A DNA stretch of 64,000 nt from Shewanella gelidimarina (GCF_023283945.1 NZ_JAKIKW010000008.1:62001-126000), one strand, 5' to 3'; numbered from the stretch's first letter, positions 18,595-28,822 are shown. Numbers and translations are program-made. Notes: generated by a model not told the origin, from the letters alone.

Positions 18595-19611
18595 ATGTCG
18601 TTTAGCATGCTTCGATTTATCTCTCTTTTGAGTGTCGCCAGTATTTTTAATTCTTCTGCTTTATTAGCGCAAGAACAAACACTAGAACAACAAATTCAAC
18701 CCCTTGCTATCCATTCGTTAGTCCTCGATATTGTTCAATATGGTCATACTTTGGTTGCGGTTGGCGATCGTGGCCACGCATTTGTTTACGATAAAAAATG
18801 GCAGCAAGTCAACACTCCTACATTTGCGCTATTAACCAAAGTATTTTTTGTATCTGAAGATGAAGGTTGGGCCGTTGGCCATGACGCTACGATTATTCAT
18901 ACCGAAGATGGCGGCTTGACTTGGCAGTTACAGATGCAGGCCCCTGAAATTGAAAAACCTTTTTTAGATCTACACTTTTTTGATAAAGATAAGGGTATTG
19001 CAATCGGAGCGTATGGTCTTTTTTATCGCACAAATGACGGCGGTGAAAACTGGATTAGTGAGTACCATCAAGAGCTCCTATTTGAAGAGGATGTCGCTTA
19101 TCTTGAAGAATTAAAAGCAGAAGACGAAGCACTGTATTTGTCAGAGCGTAACAGCTTACTACCGCATTTTAATCGTGTGGTGTCCGTTTCGAATGATCTA
19201 CTCATTATGGTTGGCGAGCTGGGCCTTGTCGCTATATCGAGCGATCAAGGTGTCCATTGGCAGAAAAACGATTTTCCCTACGAAGGCTCACTCTTTAATG
19301 TAAGTGTCGTCGATAATAGTGTTTATGTTATGGGGCTTAGAGGGCATCTTTTTAAGTCAAATAAAGACTTCGCAACATGGCAGGAAATTATGTTACCTAT
19401 CGACTCGACAATTAATGCAGGGATCCTTTTGGAGGATTCTGTATTGCGTCTAGTGGGTAATGCTGGCGTTATTATTGATGTTACGGAAAACGGGGACGCG
19501 CAACTGGTTGAACAACGACAGGGCGAAAATCTAGTCGCAATTGCTAAAGACTCCACGGGTATGTTGTGGGTTGCAGGCAATAAAGGTCTCATCAAGTTAG
19601 AACAAAAATAA
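18595..19611 (+). CDS. YCF48/HCF136-like beta-propeller protein, export cluster
   Basis: A 338-residue secreted protein with a signal peptide ending near FNSSALLA (about 23). It carries BNR/YCF48-type repeats: IHTEDGGLTWQLQ near 105, YRTNDGGENWISE near 147, SSDQGVHWQKND near 213, and weaker ones after. YCF48 (HCF136) assists photosystem II assembly in phototrophs; in heterotrophs this domain recurs beside MMPL permeases and probably acts as a periplasmic assembly or binding factor. The ATG at 18595, behind AAGGAAG, is preferred to one at 18565 that lies inside the preceding hairpin and spoils the signal peptide. The next gene starts 13 bases later. Confidence 0.82.
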   Translation: MSFSMLRFISLLSVASIFNSSALLAQEQTLEQQIQPLAIHSLVLDIVQYGHTLVAVGDRGHAFVYDKKWQQVNTPTFALLTKVFFVSEDEGWAVGHDATIIHTEDGGLTWQLQMQAPEIEKPFLDLHFFDKDKGIAIGAYGLFYRTNDGGENWISEYHQELLFEEDVAYLEELKAEDEALYLSERNSLLPHFNRVVSVSNDLLIMVGELGLVAISSDQGVHWQKNDFPYEGSLFNVSVVDNSVYVMGLRGHLFKSNKDFATWQEIMLPIDSTINAGILLEDSVLRLVGNAGVIIDVTENGDAQLVEQRQGENLVAIAKDSTGMLWVAGNKGLIKLEQK

Positions 19612-19624
19612 TAGGACCTGACTT

Positions 19625-21928
19625 ATGTTAGATAAACTCGTAAATGGCATTGAAACCTATCTCTTCAGGCATCGCGCTTTCGTTATTTTCTTATTTATTA
19701 TCACCACCTTGTTTTTAGGTTTGCAAGCAAGCAATCTGAAAATGGATGCGGCTTTTGTTAAAAACATTCCACTAAACCACAGTTACATGAAAACCTATTT
19801 GAAACACCAAAAGCAGTTTGGTGGAGCTAATAGCGTTATGGTTGCGGTCGAAGACACTAGCGGAAATATCTTTAACGCTAACTTTTTTGATGCGCTCAAA
19901 AATGTTCACGATCAACTATTTTTTATTCCGGGCGTAGATAGGGCACAGGTAAAATCGCTCTTTTCCCCATCGACTCGTTTTACTGAAGTGGTCGAAGATG
20001 GTTTTGCCGGTGGGCCCGTTATTCCGGCAGACTTTAGGACGACTGACGAAGGCTTAGCTATCGTTCGGGGCAATATTGAGAAAGCAGGAGTTGTCGGTCG
20101 ACTTATTGCTGAGGATTATTCAGCTGCAATGGTGAGTGCCCAGTTAATGGATTTCGATCCTCAAACTGGTAAGCCTCTTGACACGTTAGCGATTGCAGAG
20201 CAGTTAGAGCAAGAATTAAGAGCTCAATACGAAACTGACGATATAAAAATTCATATTATCGGCTTCTCCAAAATGGCTGGCGACGTTGCTGAAGGTGCAA
20301 AAGGCGTATTACTATTTTTCTTAATCGCAATTGTCGTCACCGCGATCATGGTTTACTTTTTCTCTAAATCAATCGTACTGACTATATTACCGCTTGTTTG
20401 CAGTCTTACCGCAGTTGTCTGGCAACTTGGTTTGTTAACCGTTGTTGGCTTTGGTTTAGACCCCATGTCCATCTTGATACCGTTTTTGGTGTTTGCGATA
20501 GGCGTTAGTCATAGTGTACAGATGATTAATGCGGTCAAGCGCAGAGTCAACGATGGGCAAAGTACTAAAGCTGCGGCGGCGCTTGCGTTTAGAAGTTTAT
20601 TGATCCCCGGCGGCGTGGCTCTCCTATCAGATACGATAGGATTTATGACGCTACTGACGATTGATATTGGTATTATTCGCGAACTCGCTATTTCAGCCTC
20701 TCTTGGTGTCGCGGTGATTATTCTGACCAACCTCATTCTGTTGCCACTTGTCATTTCTTATACGCAGGTTCAGGCGCAAAAGAACACTGCACCTGTTAAA
20801 GCTAATAATATTTGGGTCAAACTGTCAAAGTTTGCAACGCCTAAATATGCAATATGGGTTTTGCTCATTACAGCAGGTTTATATGCTGTTGGTTTACAGC
20901 AAGCGAACAAAATGAAAATAGGTGATCTTCAAGGCGGTGCTCCTGCACTGCACTTAGATTCTCGATATAATCAGGATACTTTTTTCATTACCGATAAGTT
21001 TACAATTACCACCGATGTAATGACTATTATCGTAGAAGCATTCCCTGAAGCTTGTACCTACCACTCAGTATTAACGCAAATTGATGAATTTGAGTGGCAA
21101 GTGAGTAACACTGTGGGTGTTGAATCAACGGCAAGTCTGGCCTCTGTCGCTAAAAGAGTAAACGCTGGCTTTAATGAAGGTAATCCTAAGTGGAAAGTCT
21201 TGCCTAGAAACACTGCCAGTCTTGTGCAAGCAGTAGGACGAGTGCCAACAACTTCAGGTTTATTAAACAGCGATTGTTCTGTTATGCCAGTGTATCTTTT
21301 CTTAAAAGATCACAAAGCAGAAACCATTGAAGTTGTTATCAACAAGGTTAATCAACTGCAACAGCAGATGAATAATGAGCAGCTTACCTTTAGGTTGGCA
21401 TCGGGTCCTGTTGGCGTGATGGCTGCCACTAACGAAGCGGTTGCTGAAGCGCAGCTGCCAATGATGCTTTATGTCTATGGTGCCGTATTTGTGTTGTGCT
21501 TGATTAGCTTCCGCTCTTTACGGGCAACCATTGCCGTTATTTTACCTTTGTATGTGGTATCAACCTTAGCGCAAGCATTGATGACTCAGCTTGATATTGG
21601 TCTTGCGGTAAGTACATTACCGGTTATTGCCTTAGGCGTCGGCATTGGTGTTGATTACGGGATCTATATTCTGTCGACTATGGCAGTAAGATTAAGAGAT
21701 GGTATGCCAGTTCAACAAGCCTACTACGAGGCGTTAGTGGAGCGAGGCAGTGCGGTTATCTTTACCGGTTTAACACTTGCGATAGGGGTGAGTACTTGGT
21801 TCTTCTCTGCCCTTAAATTCCAAATGGACATGGGTATTTTGCTCACCTTCATGTTTTTGGTGAATATGCTAGGTGCTATCATTATCCTTCCGGCGATAGC
21901 CGCGGTATTTTGGCGGCAACCCAAGTAA
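19625..21928 (+). CDS. MMPL/RND-superfamily permease, export cluster
   Basis: A 767-residue inner-membrane RND-type exporter. It has an N-terminal transmembrane helix (FVIFLFIITTLFLGLQA near 20-36), a periplasmic loop, five or so helices from about 230 to 380, a second helix-plus-loop unit, and a final helix group from about 615 to 760. The repeated MMPL signature is seen in LVFAIGVSHSVQMINAVKRR (near 289-308) and GVGIGVDYGIYILS (near 673-686), and the acidic Asp in GVDYG fits the proton-relay position. It is about the size of hydrophobe exporters rather than tripartite drug pumps. Last gene of the cluster, 13 bases after YCF48, closed by a strong terminator. Confidence 0.88.
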   Translation: MLDKLVNGIETYLFRHRAFVIFLFIITTLFLGLQASNLKMDAAFVKNIPLNHSYMKTYLKHQKQFGGANSVMVAVEDTSGNIFNANFFDALKNVHDQLFFIPGVDRAQVKSLFSPSTRFTEVVEDGFAGGPVIPADFRTTDEGLAIVRGNIEKAGVVGRLIAEDYSAAMVSAQLMDFDPQTGKPLDTLAIAEQLEQELRAQYETDDIKIHIIGFSKMAGDVAEGAKGVLLFFLIAIVVTAIMVYFFSKSIVLTILPLVCSLTAVVWQLGLLTVVGFGLDPMSILIPFLVFAIGVSHSVQMINAVKRRVNDGQSTKAAAALAFRSLLIPGGVALLSDTIGFMTLLTIDIGIIRELAISASLGVAVIILTNLILLPLVISYTQVQAQKNTAPVKANNIWVKLSKFATPKYAIWVLLITAGLYAVGLQQANKMKIGDLQGGAPALHLDSRYNQDTFFITDKFTITTDVMTIIVEAFPEACTYHSVLTQIDEFEWQVSNTVGVESTASLASVAKRVNAGFNEGNPKWKVLPRNTASLVQAVGRVPTTSGLLNSDCSVMPVYLFLKDHKAETIEVVINKVNQLQQQMNNEQLTFRLASGPVGVMAATNEAVAEAQLPMMLYVYGAVFVLCLISFRSLRATIAVILPLYVVSTLAQALMTQLDIGLAVSTLPVIALGVGIGVDYGIYILSTMAVRLRDGMPVQQAYYEALVERGSAVIFTGLTLAIGVSTWFFSALKFQMDMGILLTFMFLVNMLGAIIILPAIAAVFWRQPK

Positions 21929-21938
21929 ATGAAACAAG

Positions 21939-21967
21939 AAGAGAAGCTAAAGCTTCTCTTTTTTTTT
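21939..21967 (+). terminator. Intrinsic terminator closing the export cluster
   Basis: AAGAGAAGCT (21939-21948) pairs with AGCTTCTCTT (21951-21960), followed by seven T residues. It lies 11 bases after the MMPL stop codon. Confidence 0.9.
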
Positions 21968-22099
21968 GCATAAAAAAACGCTATCAGCGATTGTTATTTC
22001 ACCAGACAGCCAGAAAAGCTGCTAAGCAATGTTTTAAGGAGGCTCTACCACTAAAATAGTTCTCGAATTATGGCAGGTTTAGTAATAGACTTCGCGCTA

Positions 22100-22111
22100 T
22101 GACCTAGGTCA
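22100..22111. promoter_or_regulatory. Perfect palindrome TGACCTAGGTCA upstream of gdhB
   Basis: A 12-base perfect palindrome 80 bases before the gdhB start, in a 262-base gap otherwise without genes. A partial copy (CAGGTCA) lies about 14 bases downstream. Position and symmetry suit a transcription-factor operator; I do not recognise the regulator. Confidence 0.45.
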
Positions 22112-22190
22112 CAGAAAAAGGCTCAGGTCAGATTTGAAGCATCCATAAAAATATAAAAGAGCTGCCATAGCCCCCTAAGGAATCACCAAC

Positions 22191-25100
22191 ATGGCCTTGA
22201 AAGATGCAATGCCTTCAGTACTACTAGAAAATGTCGTTAACCTTATTAATTCAAAAGTGCCTCATTCACACGCAAAACAAGTAGAACAGTTTGCGACTTG
22301 CCTATACGCGCATATGTCGAAAGACGATCTCAATGCCCGTAATGACAGTGACCTTTATGGTGCTGTTTTGAGTCAGTGGAATGCCCTTAATAAAACCTCC
22401 GTTGGGGAAGGGCACATTCGTGTGTTTAACCCGAGCCAATCGAAGCATGGTTGGGAATCGACCCATTCGATCATTGAGATCATTCAACCCGATATGCCTT
22501 TCCTAGTCGATTCTGTCGGCATGGCAATTAATCGACTCGGTATTACGGCGCACATGATGCTCCATACCCCAATGGCTATTGAGCGCAAAGATGGCTCAGT
22601 CATTCAAGTCAGTTATAGCGCTGACGAACAAGCTGATGTTGATAAAGTTGCCGTCTTTTTGATTGAAATTGATAGACAGAGTAGCGAAGCGGATATTAAA
22701 GCCCTCACCAAAGAGATTGAGTCGATAATTGCGGACGTCGCAATATCGGTCAAAGATTGGAATGCAATGTCAGCCAAGTTGGGCGAGACGATTACTGAAC
22801 TGGCTAACCGACCTTATCCTGGTACTAAAGCAGAGTTAAGTGAAGCGACCAAATTTCTCGATTACCTCAATAACCACCACTTTACCTTATTAGGTTACAG
22901 ACGTTACGATTTACGTAAAGTGGAAGGTGATTTAGAGCTAGTTGCAGATAAGACAACAAGCTTGGGCTTGATGACTAAATCGGCAAAAACCAATACTGAA
23001 ACCGGTCTATTACTGTCTAACTTCTCTGAAAGTGCCCGCAAAGAAGCGCTTGATACAAGTTTGTTGGTATTGACTAAAAGTAGTGAAAAGAGCCGAGTTC
23101 ATCGTCCAGCCTATGTCGATTATATTGGTGTTAAGCGTTTTGACGATAACGGTAACGTTATTGGCGAAGATCGTTTTATCGGTTTGTACGCCTCTAACTT
23201 ATATAACCGTAGCCCGCGTGAGATCCCATTACTTGCTGAGAAAGTACAGCGCGTTCTTGACCGTTCAGGACTAACACCTCGTTCTCACGATTATAAAGCA
23301 TTAATGCATATTCTTGAGACGTTACCACGTGATGAGTTAATCCAGGCAAATGTAGAAGAACTCGCCCGTATTGCACACGGTGTACTTGAGATGCAAGACC
23401 GGGACAAACTAAAATTGTTTGTCAGAAAAGATGGCTTTGGTCGATTCTTATCTTGCTTAGTATATGTGTCTAAAGACCGTTACAACACTAAGCTACGTGA
23501 AGATACTCAACGGATTTTAGCTCAGCATTTTAATAGTAGTGAAGATGTTGAGTTTACAACATATTTCTCAGAGTCTTCTTTGGCTCGTACTCATTACATT
23601 ATCAAAGTTGATAACAATAATATGGATGTTGATGTGGCAGCGATAGAGAATAATTTGACTGAAGCAGCTCGTTCTTGGGAAGACAAATTGGGCAGTGCTT
23701 TAATTAGTGCTCAAGGTGAAGAAATTGGAACAAGCTTGGTTAAGCGTTACGTAAATGCGTTTCCTCGTAGCTATAAAGAAGATGTACTACCCAGTTCTTC
23801 TGTCGTTGATATTCAACAGCTTGAAGCATTAGATGACAATCATAAACTGGGCATGCTGTTTTATCAGCCACAGGAAACAGCGCTTAAAAATAGCAAAGTA
23901 CGTCTAAAGTTATTCCATAAAGATGAACCGATCCACCTTTCTGACGTGTTACCTATGTTGGAGAACTTTGGCTTACGTGTCATTAACGAACGTCCTTATG
24001 AAGTCATCAATGCTGACGGTGCGACTTATTGGATCCTAGATTTCCTCATGACAACACAAGCTGTTGCCACTGATAATTTAGCCGATAGCCAAGAGCGATT
24101 CCAAACTGCGCTGTCGCAAGTGTGGAAAAAAGAGCTTGAAGATGATGGTTTTAACCGCTTGGTATTATCAACCGGTCTGACGGGTCGTGAAGTGTCTGTA
24201 CTGCGAGCCTACGCTAAATATATGCGTCAAATTGACTCTACCTTTAGCCAAGCCTACATCGAAGAAACGTTTTCTAGCTATCCGCAAATAGCTGATTTAC
24301 TAGTTAAAATGTACATTCGAAAATTCAATCCAAAGTTGAAGACACGTACATTAAACAAGTTTATTGAGCAGATTGATCTTCGTCTCGATGACGTTTCAAG
24401 CTTAGATGACGACAGAATTATTCGCCGCTACCTTGATTTAATCAATGCAACCAATCGTACTAACTTCTATCAAGTTAGTGCTTCAGGCAGCGCAAAATCA
24501 TATATCTCATTCAAGTTCGCACCAGAACTTATCCCTGAGATGCCAAAGCCATTACCTAAGTTTGAAATCTTCGTTTATTCACCTCGGGTTGAAGGTGTAC
24601 ATCTGCGTGGCGGTAAAGTGGCTCGTGGTGGATTGCGTTGGTCTGACAGAAGAGAAGATTTCCGAACTGAAGTGCTTGGCCTTGTAAAAGCACAGCAAGT
24701 TAAGAACACGGTCATTGTTCCTGTTGGCGCTAAAGGCGGTTTTGTTTGTAAGCAACTGCCAACTGACGGCGGCCGTGAAGCCTTTTTTGCCGAAGGACAA
24801 GAGTGCTATCGTCTATTTATTCGTGGCTTACTCGACATTAGCGATAACATTATTAATGGCGAGCTTGTAGCCCCTGTAAATGTGGTTCGACACGATGAAG
24901 ATGACCCATATTTAGTCGTTGCAGCCGATAAAGGTACCGCGACGTTCTCAGATATTGCCAACGAAATCGCTGACGAATACAACTTCTGGCTAGGCGATGC
25001 GTTCGCTTCTGGTGGTAGTAACGGTTATGACCATAAGAAGATGGGAATTACTGCACGTGGTGCTTGGGAATCTGTTAAACGTCATTTTCGTGAAATGGGT

Positions 25101-27035
25101 GTTAATTGCCAAACAACAGACTTTACCTGTTTAGCTGTCGGCGACATGGCAGGTGATGTATTTGGTAATGGCATGTTGTTGTCTAAGCACATTCGCTTAG
25201 TTGCTGCTTTCAACCACATGCATATCTTTATTGACCCCAATCCTGATGCTGTTAGCAGCTATGTCGAACGTGAGCGTTTATTCGCATTGCCTCGTTCAAG
25301 CTGGGAAGATTACAACGCCGAGTTAATCTCAAAAGGTGGCGGAATATTCCTGCGTTCTGCGAAGTCTATTCCACTCTCTGCAGAAATGAAGAAGATGTTA
25401 GGCACTCAGAAAGCCTCTATGCCACCACTTGAGTTACTCAAAGAGTTACTCAAAATGCAGGTTGATTTGCTCTGGAATGGCGGTATTGGAACTTATGTTA
25501 AGGCCACAAGAGAAACACATGCAGAAGTGGGCGATCGCGCCAATGATTCTATCCGTGTCAACGGTAACGAAGTTCGAGCCAAAGTTGTTGGTGAAGGCGG
25601 CAACTTAGGCTGTACTCAATTAGGTCGTATTGAATATTGCGCTAATGGCGGCCGTATGAATACCGACTTTGTTGATAACGTGGGTGGTGTTGATTGCTCT
25701 GATAACGAAGTCAACATTAAGATTTTACTTAATGCGCTAGTTGCTGATGGCGAAATGACCGTTAAGCAACGTAACCGCTTGTTAGTAGAGATGACGGATG
25801 AAGTTAGCCGTATCGTTCTGCAAGACTGTAAAGATCAGACGCGTACTATTTCTGTTACTCAGGTGCGTGGTGCAGAGCAATTAAAAGATCAAATTCGTTT
25901 TATCCATTACCTTGAAAAAGAGGGTAAGTTGGACAGAGCGCTTGAGTTCTTACCTAATGAAGATGAGCTTGCTGATCGTTTAGTTAATGGCAAATCACTG
26001 ACTCGTCCTGAGCTTTCTGTGCTCGTTGCTTACGCGAAGATGGTGCTTAAAGAGCAATTATTGACTACAGAGATCACTGAAGATAGTTTCTTAAGTCAGT
26101 TATTGGTTGCCTATTTCCCGCAGCAGCTTCAAGAGAAGTACACGGTCAATATGGCGGCTCATCCACTGCGCGGTGAAATTATTGCTACCTCACTAGCGAA
26201 TGAACTCGTTAATGACATGGGTCTTAATTTTGTTCAACGTATGCAAGATGAGACAGGTGCCTCAGTAGCTGAAGCTGCCATTTGTTACACTATGGCTCGC
26301 GAAGTGTTTGGTTTGGCTGATTTAACTAAATCAATTACTGATCTAAATGGCATTATCCCAGCTGTTGTACAGTGCGAAATGTTACATCAGTTACGACGCA
26401 ATATTCGTCGTGCTAGCCGTTGGTTCTTACGTCATCGTAACCGTAATCTAAATATTGAACAGACTATTGAATTCTTTAGACCTGTCTTTGATGAGCTTAA
26501 AGCAAATGTACATCAATATATGGTTAACGATGAAGTCGAAGGCATACGCGCAGAGTCTGATGCACTGATTAAAGAGGGTGTACCAGAAGATGTAGCAATG
26601 GTTGTCGCTAACGTGAGCACGTTATTCTCCGCGTTAGATATTGCACAAATTTGTGATCTCGAGGCCAAGCCAGTTCCTTTGGTTGCGGAAACTTACTTTA
26701 AGTTAGGCGCTAGTGTAGATCTACATTGGTTCCTCGAACAAATTAGTGCACAACCGGTAACGAATCATTGGCAAGCACTGGCAAGAGCCGCATTTAGAGA
26801 AGAGCTTGATTGGCAGCAGCGTTCACTGAGTTCAGTTGTCTTGAGAACTTGTACTGAAAGCTGTGATGCTAGTAAGATCATTTCAGAATGGATTGAATCA
26901 AATCAAGGCTTGTTGGAACGATGGTTCCATATGCTGGCTGATTTCAAGACTTCGCAAAGCCATGAGTTTGCTAAGTTCTCTGTAGCCCTACGTGAACTTA
27001 ATCTTTTGATCCTTCATTGTGAAGGTCAAAAGTAA
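22191..27035 (+). CDS. gdhB: NAD-specific glutamate dehydrogenase, 180-kDa class
   Basis: A 1614-residue large NAD-dependent glutamate dehydrogenase (GDH-180 class), normal length. It oxidises L-glutamate to 2-oxoglutarate and ammonia, mainly in amino-acid catabolism. The N-terminal half holds ACT-like regulatory domains. The catalytic core carries RGGLRWSDRREDFRTEV near 819-835, VPVGAKGGFVCKQ near 844-856 (substrate-binding lysine), and the Rossmann part with VGEGGNLGCTQLGR near 1131-1144. A long helical C-terminus follows. Start ATG at 22191 behind AAGGAA. It stands alone, with a terminator on each side. The gene is absent from the corresponding E. coli region. Confidence 0.95.
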   Translation: MALKDAMPSVLLENVVNLINSKVPHSHAKQVEQFATCLYAHMSKDDLNARNDSDLYGAVLSQWNALNKTSVGEGHIRVFNPSQSKHGWESTHSIIEIIQPDMPFLVDSVGMAINRLGITAHMMLHTPMAIERKDGSVIQVSYSADEQADVDKVAVFLIEIDRQSSEADIKALTKEIESIIADVAISVKDWNAMSAKLGETITELANRPYPGTKAELSEATKFLDYLNNHHFTLLGYRRYDLRKVEGDLELVADKTTSLGLMTKSAKTNTETGLLLSNFSESARKEALDTSLLVLTKSSEKSRVHRPAYVDYIGVKRFDDNGNVIGEDRFIGLYASNLYNRSPREIPLLAEKVQRVLDRSGLTPRSHDYKALMHILETLPRDELIQANVEELARIAHGVLEMQDRDKLKLFVRKDGFGRFLSCLVYVSKDRYNTKLREDTQRILAQHFNSSEDVEFTTYFSESSLARTHYIIKVDNNNMDVDVAAIENNLTEAARSWEDKLGSALISAQGEEIGTSLVKRYVNAFPRSYKEDVLPSSSVVDIQQLEALDDNHKLGMLFYQPQETALKNSKVRLKLFHKDEPIHLSDVLPMLENFGLRVINERPYEVINADGATYWILDFLMTTQAVATDNLADSQERFQTALSQVWKKELEDDGFNRLVLSTGLTGREVSVLRAYAKYMRQIDSTFSQAYIEETFSSYPQIADLLVKMYIRKFNPKLKTRTLNKFIEQIDLRLDDVSSLDDDRIIRRYLDLINATNRTNFYQVSASGSAKSYISFKFAPELIPEMPKPLPKFEIFVYSPRVEGVHLRGGKVARGGLRWSDRREDFRTEVLGLVKAQQVKNTVIVPVGAKGGFVCKQLPTDGGREAFFAEGQECYRLFIRGLLDISDNIINGELVAPVNVVRHDEDDPYLVVAADKGTATFSDIANEIADEYNFWLGDAFASGGSNGYDHKKMGITARGAWESVKRHFREMGVNCQTTDFTCLAVGDMAGDVFGNGMLLSKHIRLVAAFNHMHIFIDPNPDAVSSYVERERLFALPRSSWEDYNAELISKGGGIFLRSAKSIPLSAEMKKMLGTQKASMPPLELLKELLKMQVDLLWNGGIGTYVKATRETHAEVGDRANDSIRVNGNEVRAKVVGEGGNLGCTQLGRIEYCANGGRMNTDFVDNVGGVDCSDNEVNIKILLNALVADGEMTVKQRNRLLVEMTDEVSRIVLQDCKDQTRTISVTQVRGAEQLKDQIRFIHYLEKEGKLDRALEFLPNEDELADRLVNGKSLTRPELSVLVAYAKMVLKEQLLTTEITEDSFLSQLLVAYFPQQLQEKYTVNMAAHPLRGEIIATSLANELVNDMGLNFVQRMQDETGASVAEAAICYTMAREVFGLADLTKSITDLNGIIPAVVQCEMLHQLRRNIRRASRWFLRHRNRNLNIEQTIEFFRPVFDELKANVHQYMVNDEVEGIRAESDALIKEGVPEDVAMVVANVSTLFSALDIAQICDLEAKPVPLVAETYFKLGASVDLHWFLEQISAQPVTNHWQALARAAFREELDWQQRSLSSVVLRTCTESCDASKIISEWIESNQGLLERWFHMLADFKTSQSHEFAKFSVALRELNLLILHCEGQK

Positions 27036-27050
27036 TCTGATATAAATCAG

Positions 27051-27078
27051 AAGCCCTGGCAAATGCCGGGGCTTTTTT
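27051..27078 (+). terminator. Intrinsic terminator after gdhB
   Basis: AAGCCCTGGC (27051-27060) pairs with GCCGGGGCTT (27065-27074), with one G-T pair, around AAAT, followed by a T-run. It lies in the short gap before pyrD. Confidence 0.85.
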
Positions 27079-27094
27079 CGGTCTAGGAGAAAAC

Positions 27095-28114
27095 ATGTTT
27101 TATAAAATCGCACAAAAGTTCATGTTTCAGATGGATCCTGAATTGGCGCATAATGTCGCTATCGGCAGTTTAAAATCCACGGGTAATTCACCACTAAACT
27201 GCTTCTATGCGCAAAAGATAAAACCTGCACCAGTCACTATGATGGGCCTGACATTTCCAAATCCAGTCGGCTTAGCGGCGGGAATGGATAAAGATGGTGA
27301 ATGTATTGATGCATTTTATGCGATGGGATTTGGTCACATTGAAGTCGGTACGGTTACGCCACGTCCTCAAGCAGGTAATGAGCAACCTAGGTTGTTTAGG
27401 CTTAAACCTGCTAAAGCGATTATTAATCGTATGGGTTTTAACAACAAAGGCGTAGATAGTCTGGTTGAGAATCTGAAAGCGGTTAAATCACCAGCAATGG
27501 TCGGTGTGAATATAGGTAAGAACAAAGACACCCCCGTTGAGCAAGGCAAAGATGATTATTTGATCTGTATGGATAAAGTTTATCCATATGCAGCGTATAT
27601 TGCGGTTAATATTTCTTCACCCAATACGCCCGGTTTACGATCGCTACAATACGGTGATCTGCTAGATGATCTTTTAGGATCACTTAAGCAAAAGCAAAAG
27701 GATCTTGCAGAAAAGCATGGGAAATATGTACCAATAGCATTAAAAATCGCACCAGACCTTTCAATCGAAGAGATTGAAAATATTGCAGATTCACTTATTC
27801 GTAATGAATTTGATGCGGTAATTGCTACCAACACCACCTTAACTCGTGATGGAGTTAGTGGCTTGCTTAATGCAAACGAAGCCGGTGGTTTAAGTGGTAA
27901 ACCACTGAATTCATTGTCGACAGTGGTGATAAAGAAATTGTCAGATTGTCTTAAAGGACTAGTCCCTATCATTGGGGTTGGTGGTATTAATAGTGCAGCC
28001 GATGCATTGGATAAATTAGATGCGGGTGCTCAAATGGTGCAGATTTATTCTGGATTTATTTATCAAGGCCCGCAATTAATAAAAGAGATTGTTGAAGCAT
28101 ACCGTATAAAATAA
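27095..28114 (+). CDS. pyrD: Dihydroorotate dehydrogenase, class 2
   Basis: A 339-residue class 2 (quinone-linked, membrane-associated) dihydroorotate dehydrogenase, fourth step of UMP synthesis. The amphipathic N-terminal helices [20 protein letters not shown] mark class 2. The FMN-binding barrel includes [14 protein letters not shown] near 55-68 and the catalytic serine in [14 protein letters not shown] near 172-185; IGVGGINS near 293 and [10 protein letters not shown] near 317 bind the FMN phosphate. Start ATG at 27095 after AGGAGAAA. As in E. coli it is followed by zapC. Confidence 0.96.
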   Translation: MFYKIAQKFMFQMDPELAHNVAIGSLKSTGNSPLNCFYAQKIKPAPVTMMGLTFPNPVGLAAGMDKDGECIDAFYAMGFGHIEVGTVTPRPQAGNEQPRLFRLKPAKAIINRMGFNNKGVDSLVENLKAVKSPAMVGVNIGKNKDTPVEQGKDDYLICMDKVYPYAAYIAVNISSPNTPGLRSLQYGDLLDDLLGSLKQKQKDLAEKHGKYVPIALKIAPDLSIEEIENIADSLIRNEFDAVIATNTTLTRDGVSGLLNANEAGGLSGKPLNSLSTVVIKKLSDCLKGLVPIIGVGGINSAADALDKLDAGAQMVQIYSGFIYQGPQLIKEIVEAYRIK

Positions 28115-28150
28115 CAGCAATAGCATGGTTGATTTATTAATCGATCATAA

Positions 28151-28194
28151 AACGATCATTCAGATCTCGCAATAGATCCAGGTGATCGTTTTTT
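28151..28194 (+). terminator. Terminator after pyrD
   Basis: AACGATCA (28151-28158) pairs with TGATCGTT (28183-28190), with an inner AGATC/GATCT-type stem, and runs into TTTTTTG. It is a longer two-part hairpin, ending pyrD. Confidence 0.75.
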
Positions 28195-28288
28195 GTTTTA
28201 TATGATCGTAATGTTTACTTTAAATTTATTTTGATATTGATGAAATTTTCATCTATTATTCAATTGTATCTAAATAAAGGTAAACGTT

Positions 28289-28822
28289 ATGTTATTAATG
28301 CCAAAAAGGGATTGGCAATGGGGATATAACGAAACATATGGTGTATTAACTGTTTCGTTAGGTCGTGATATGGAGTTTCTATCACCTTATAAACTAAAGT
28401 CCCTAATACCTGATGCCAAAATTACGACTGAGTTTAGCGTTGAACATGCTAAGTTCTATATTACTTTGGTTGACTGTTTATCGAGAACACTTTCTCTAAA
28501 CGATGCGCTTATCGTCCAAATAGCATTAAATGCTACAGCTGCACATTTTTTATTAAAACCACAAATGCCTAAGTCTTGGTTTTTCGAAGCTTCACACGAA
28601 TGTGTATATAGCGATATAGGTAAGGTTTTCCAACTTAGAACCTGTGAGCATAGTGTCTCTGCAATGGTTATTGAGTCAGGATTACAAGCATCACTTATGA
28701 TGATTTTATCCCCAGAGTGTCGCCTAACGGATTCAAAAAAATTGGCTCAATTCGAAACCATTAAGGTTATGCATAATCGTTTAGCGCCTTTAACTGTTGA
28801 GAGACAAATAAACGTCGCATAA
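28289..28822 (+). CDS. zapC: Cell division protein ZapC
   Basis: A 177-residue cytoplasmic protein that binds FtsZ and promotes its bundling. It aligns with E. coli ZapC along its length: the WQWGYNETYGVL opening, LNATAAHFLLKPQMPKSWFF near 81-100, VIESGLQASLMMILSPECRL near 130-149, and IKVMHNRLAPL near 161. Start ATG at 28289 after AAAGG. It keeps the E. coli place immediately downstream of pyrD, but is separated by a terminator and its own AT-rich promoter gap. Confidence 0.9.
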   Translation: MLLMPKRDWQWGYNETYGVLTVSLGRDMEFLSPYKLKSLIPDAKITTEFSVEHAKFYITLVDCLSRTLSLNDALIVQIALNATAAHFLLKPQMPKSWFFEASHECVYSDIGKVFQLRTCEHSVSAMVIESGLQASLMMILSPECRLTDSKKLAQFETIKVMHNRLAPLTVERQINVA

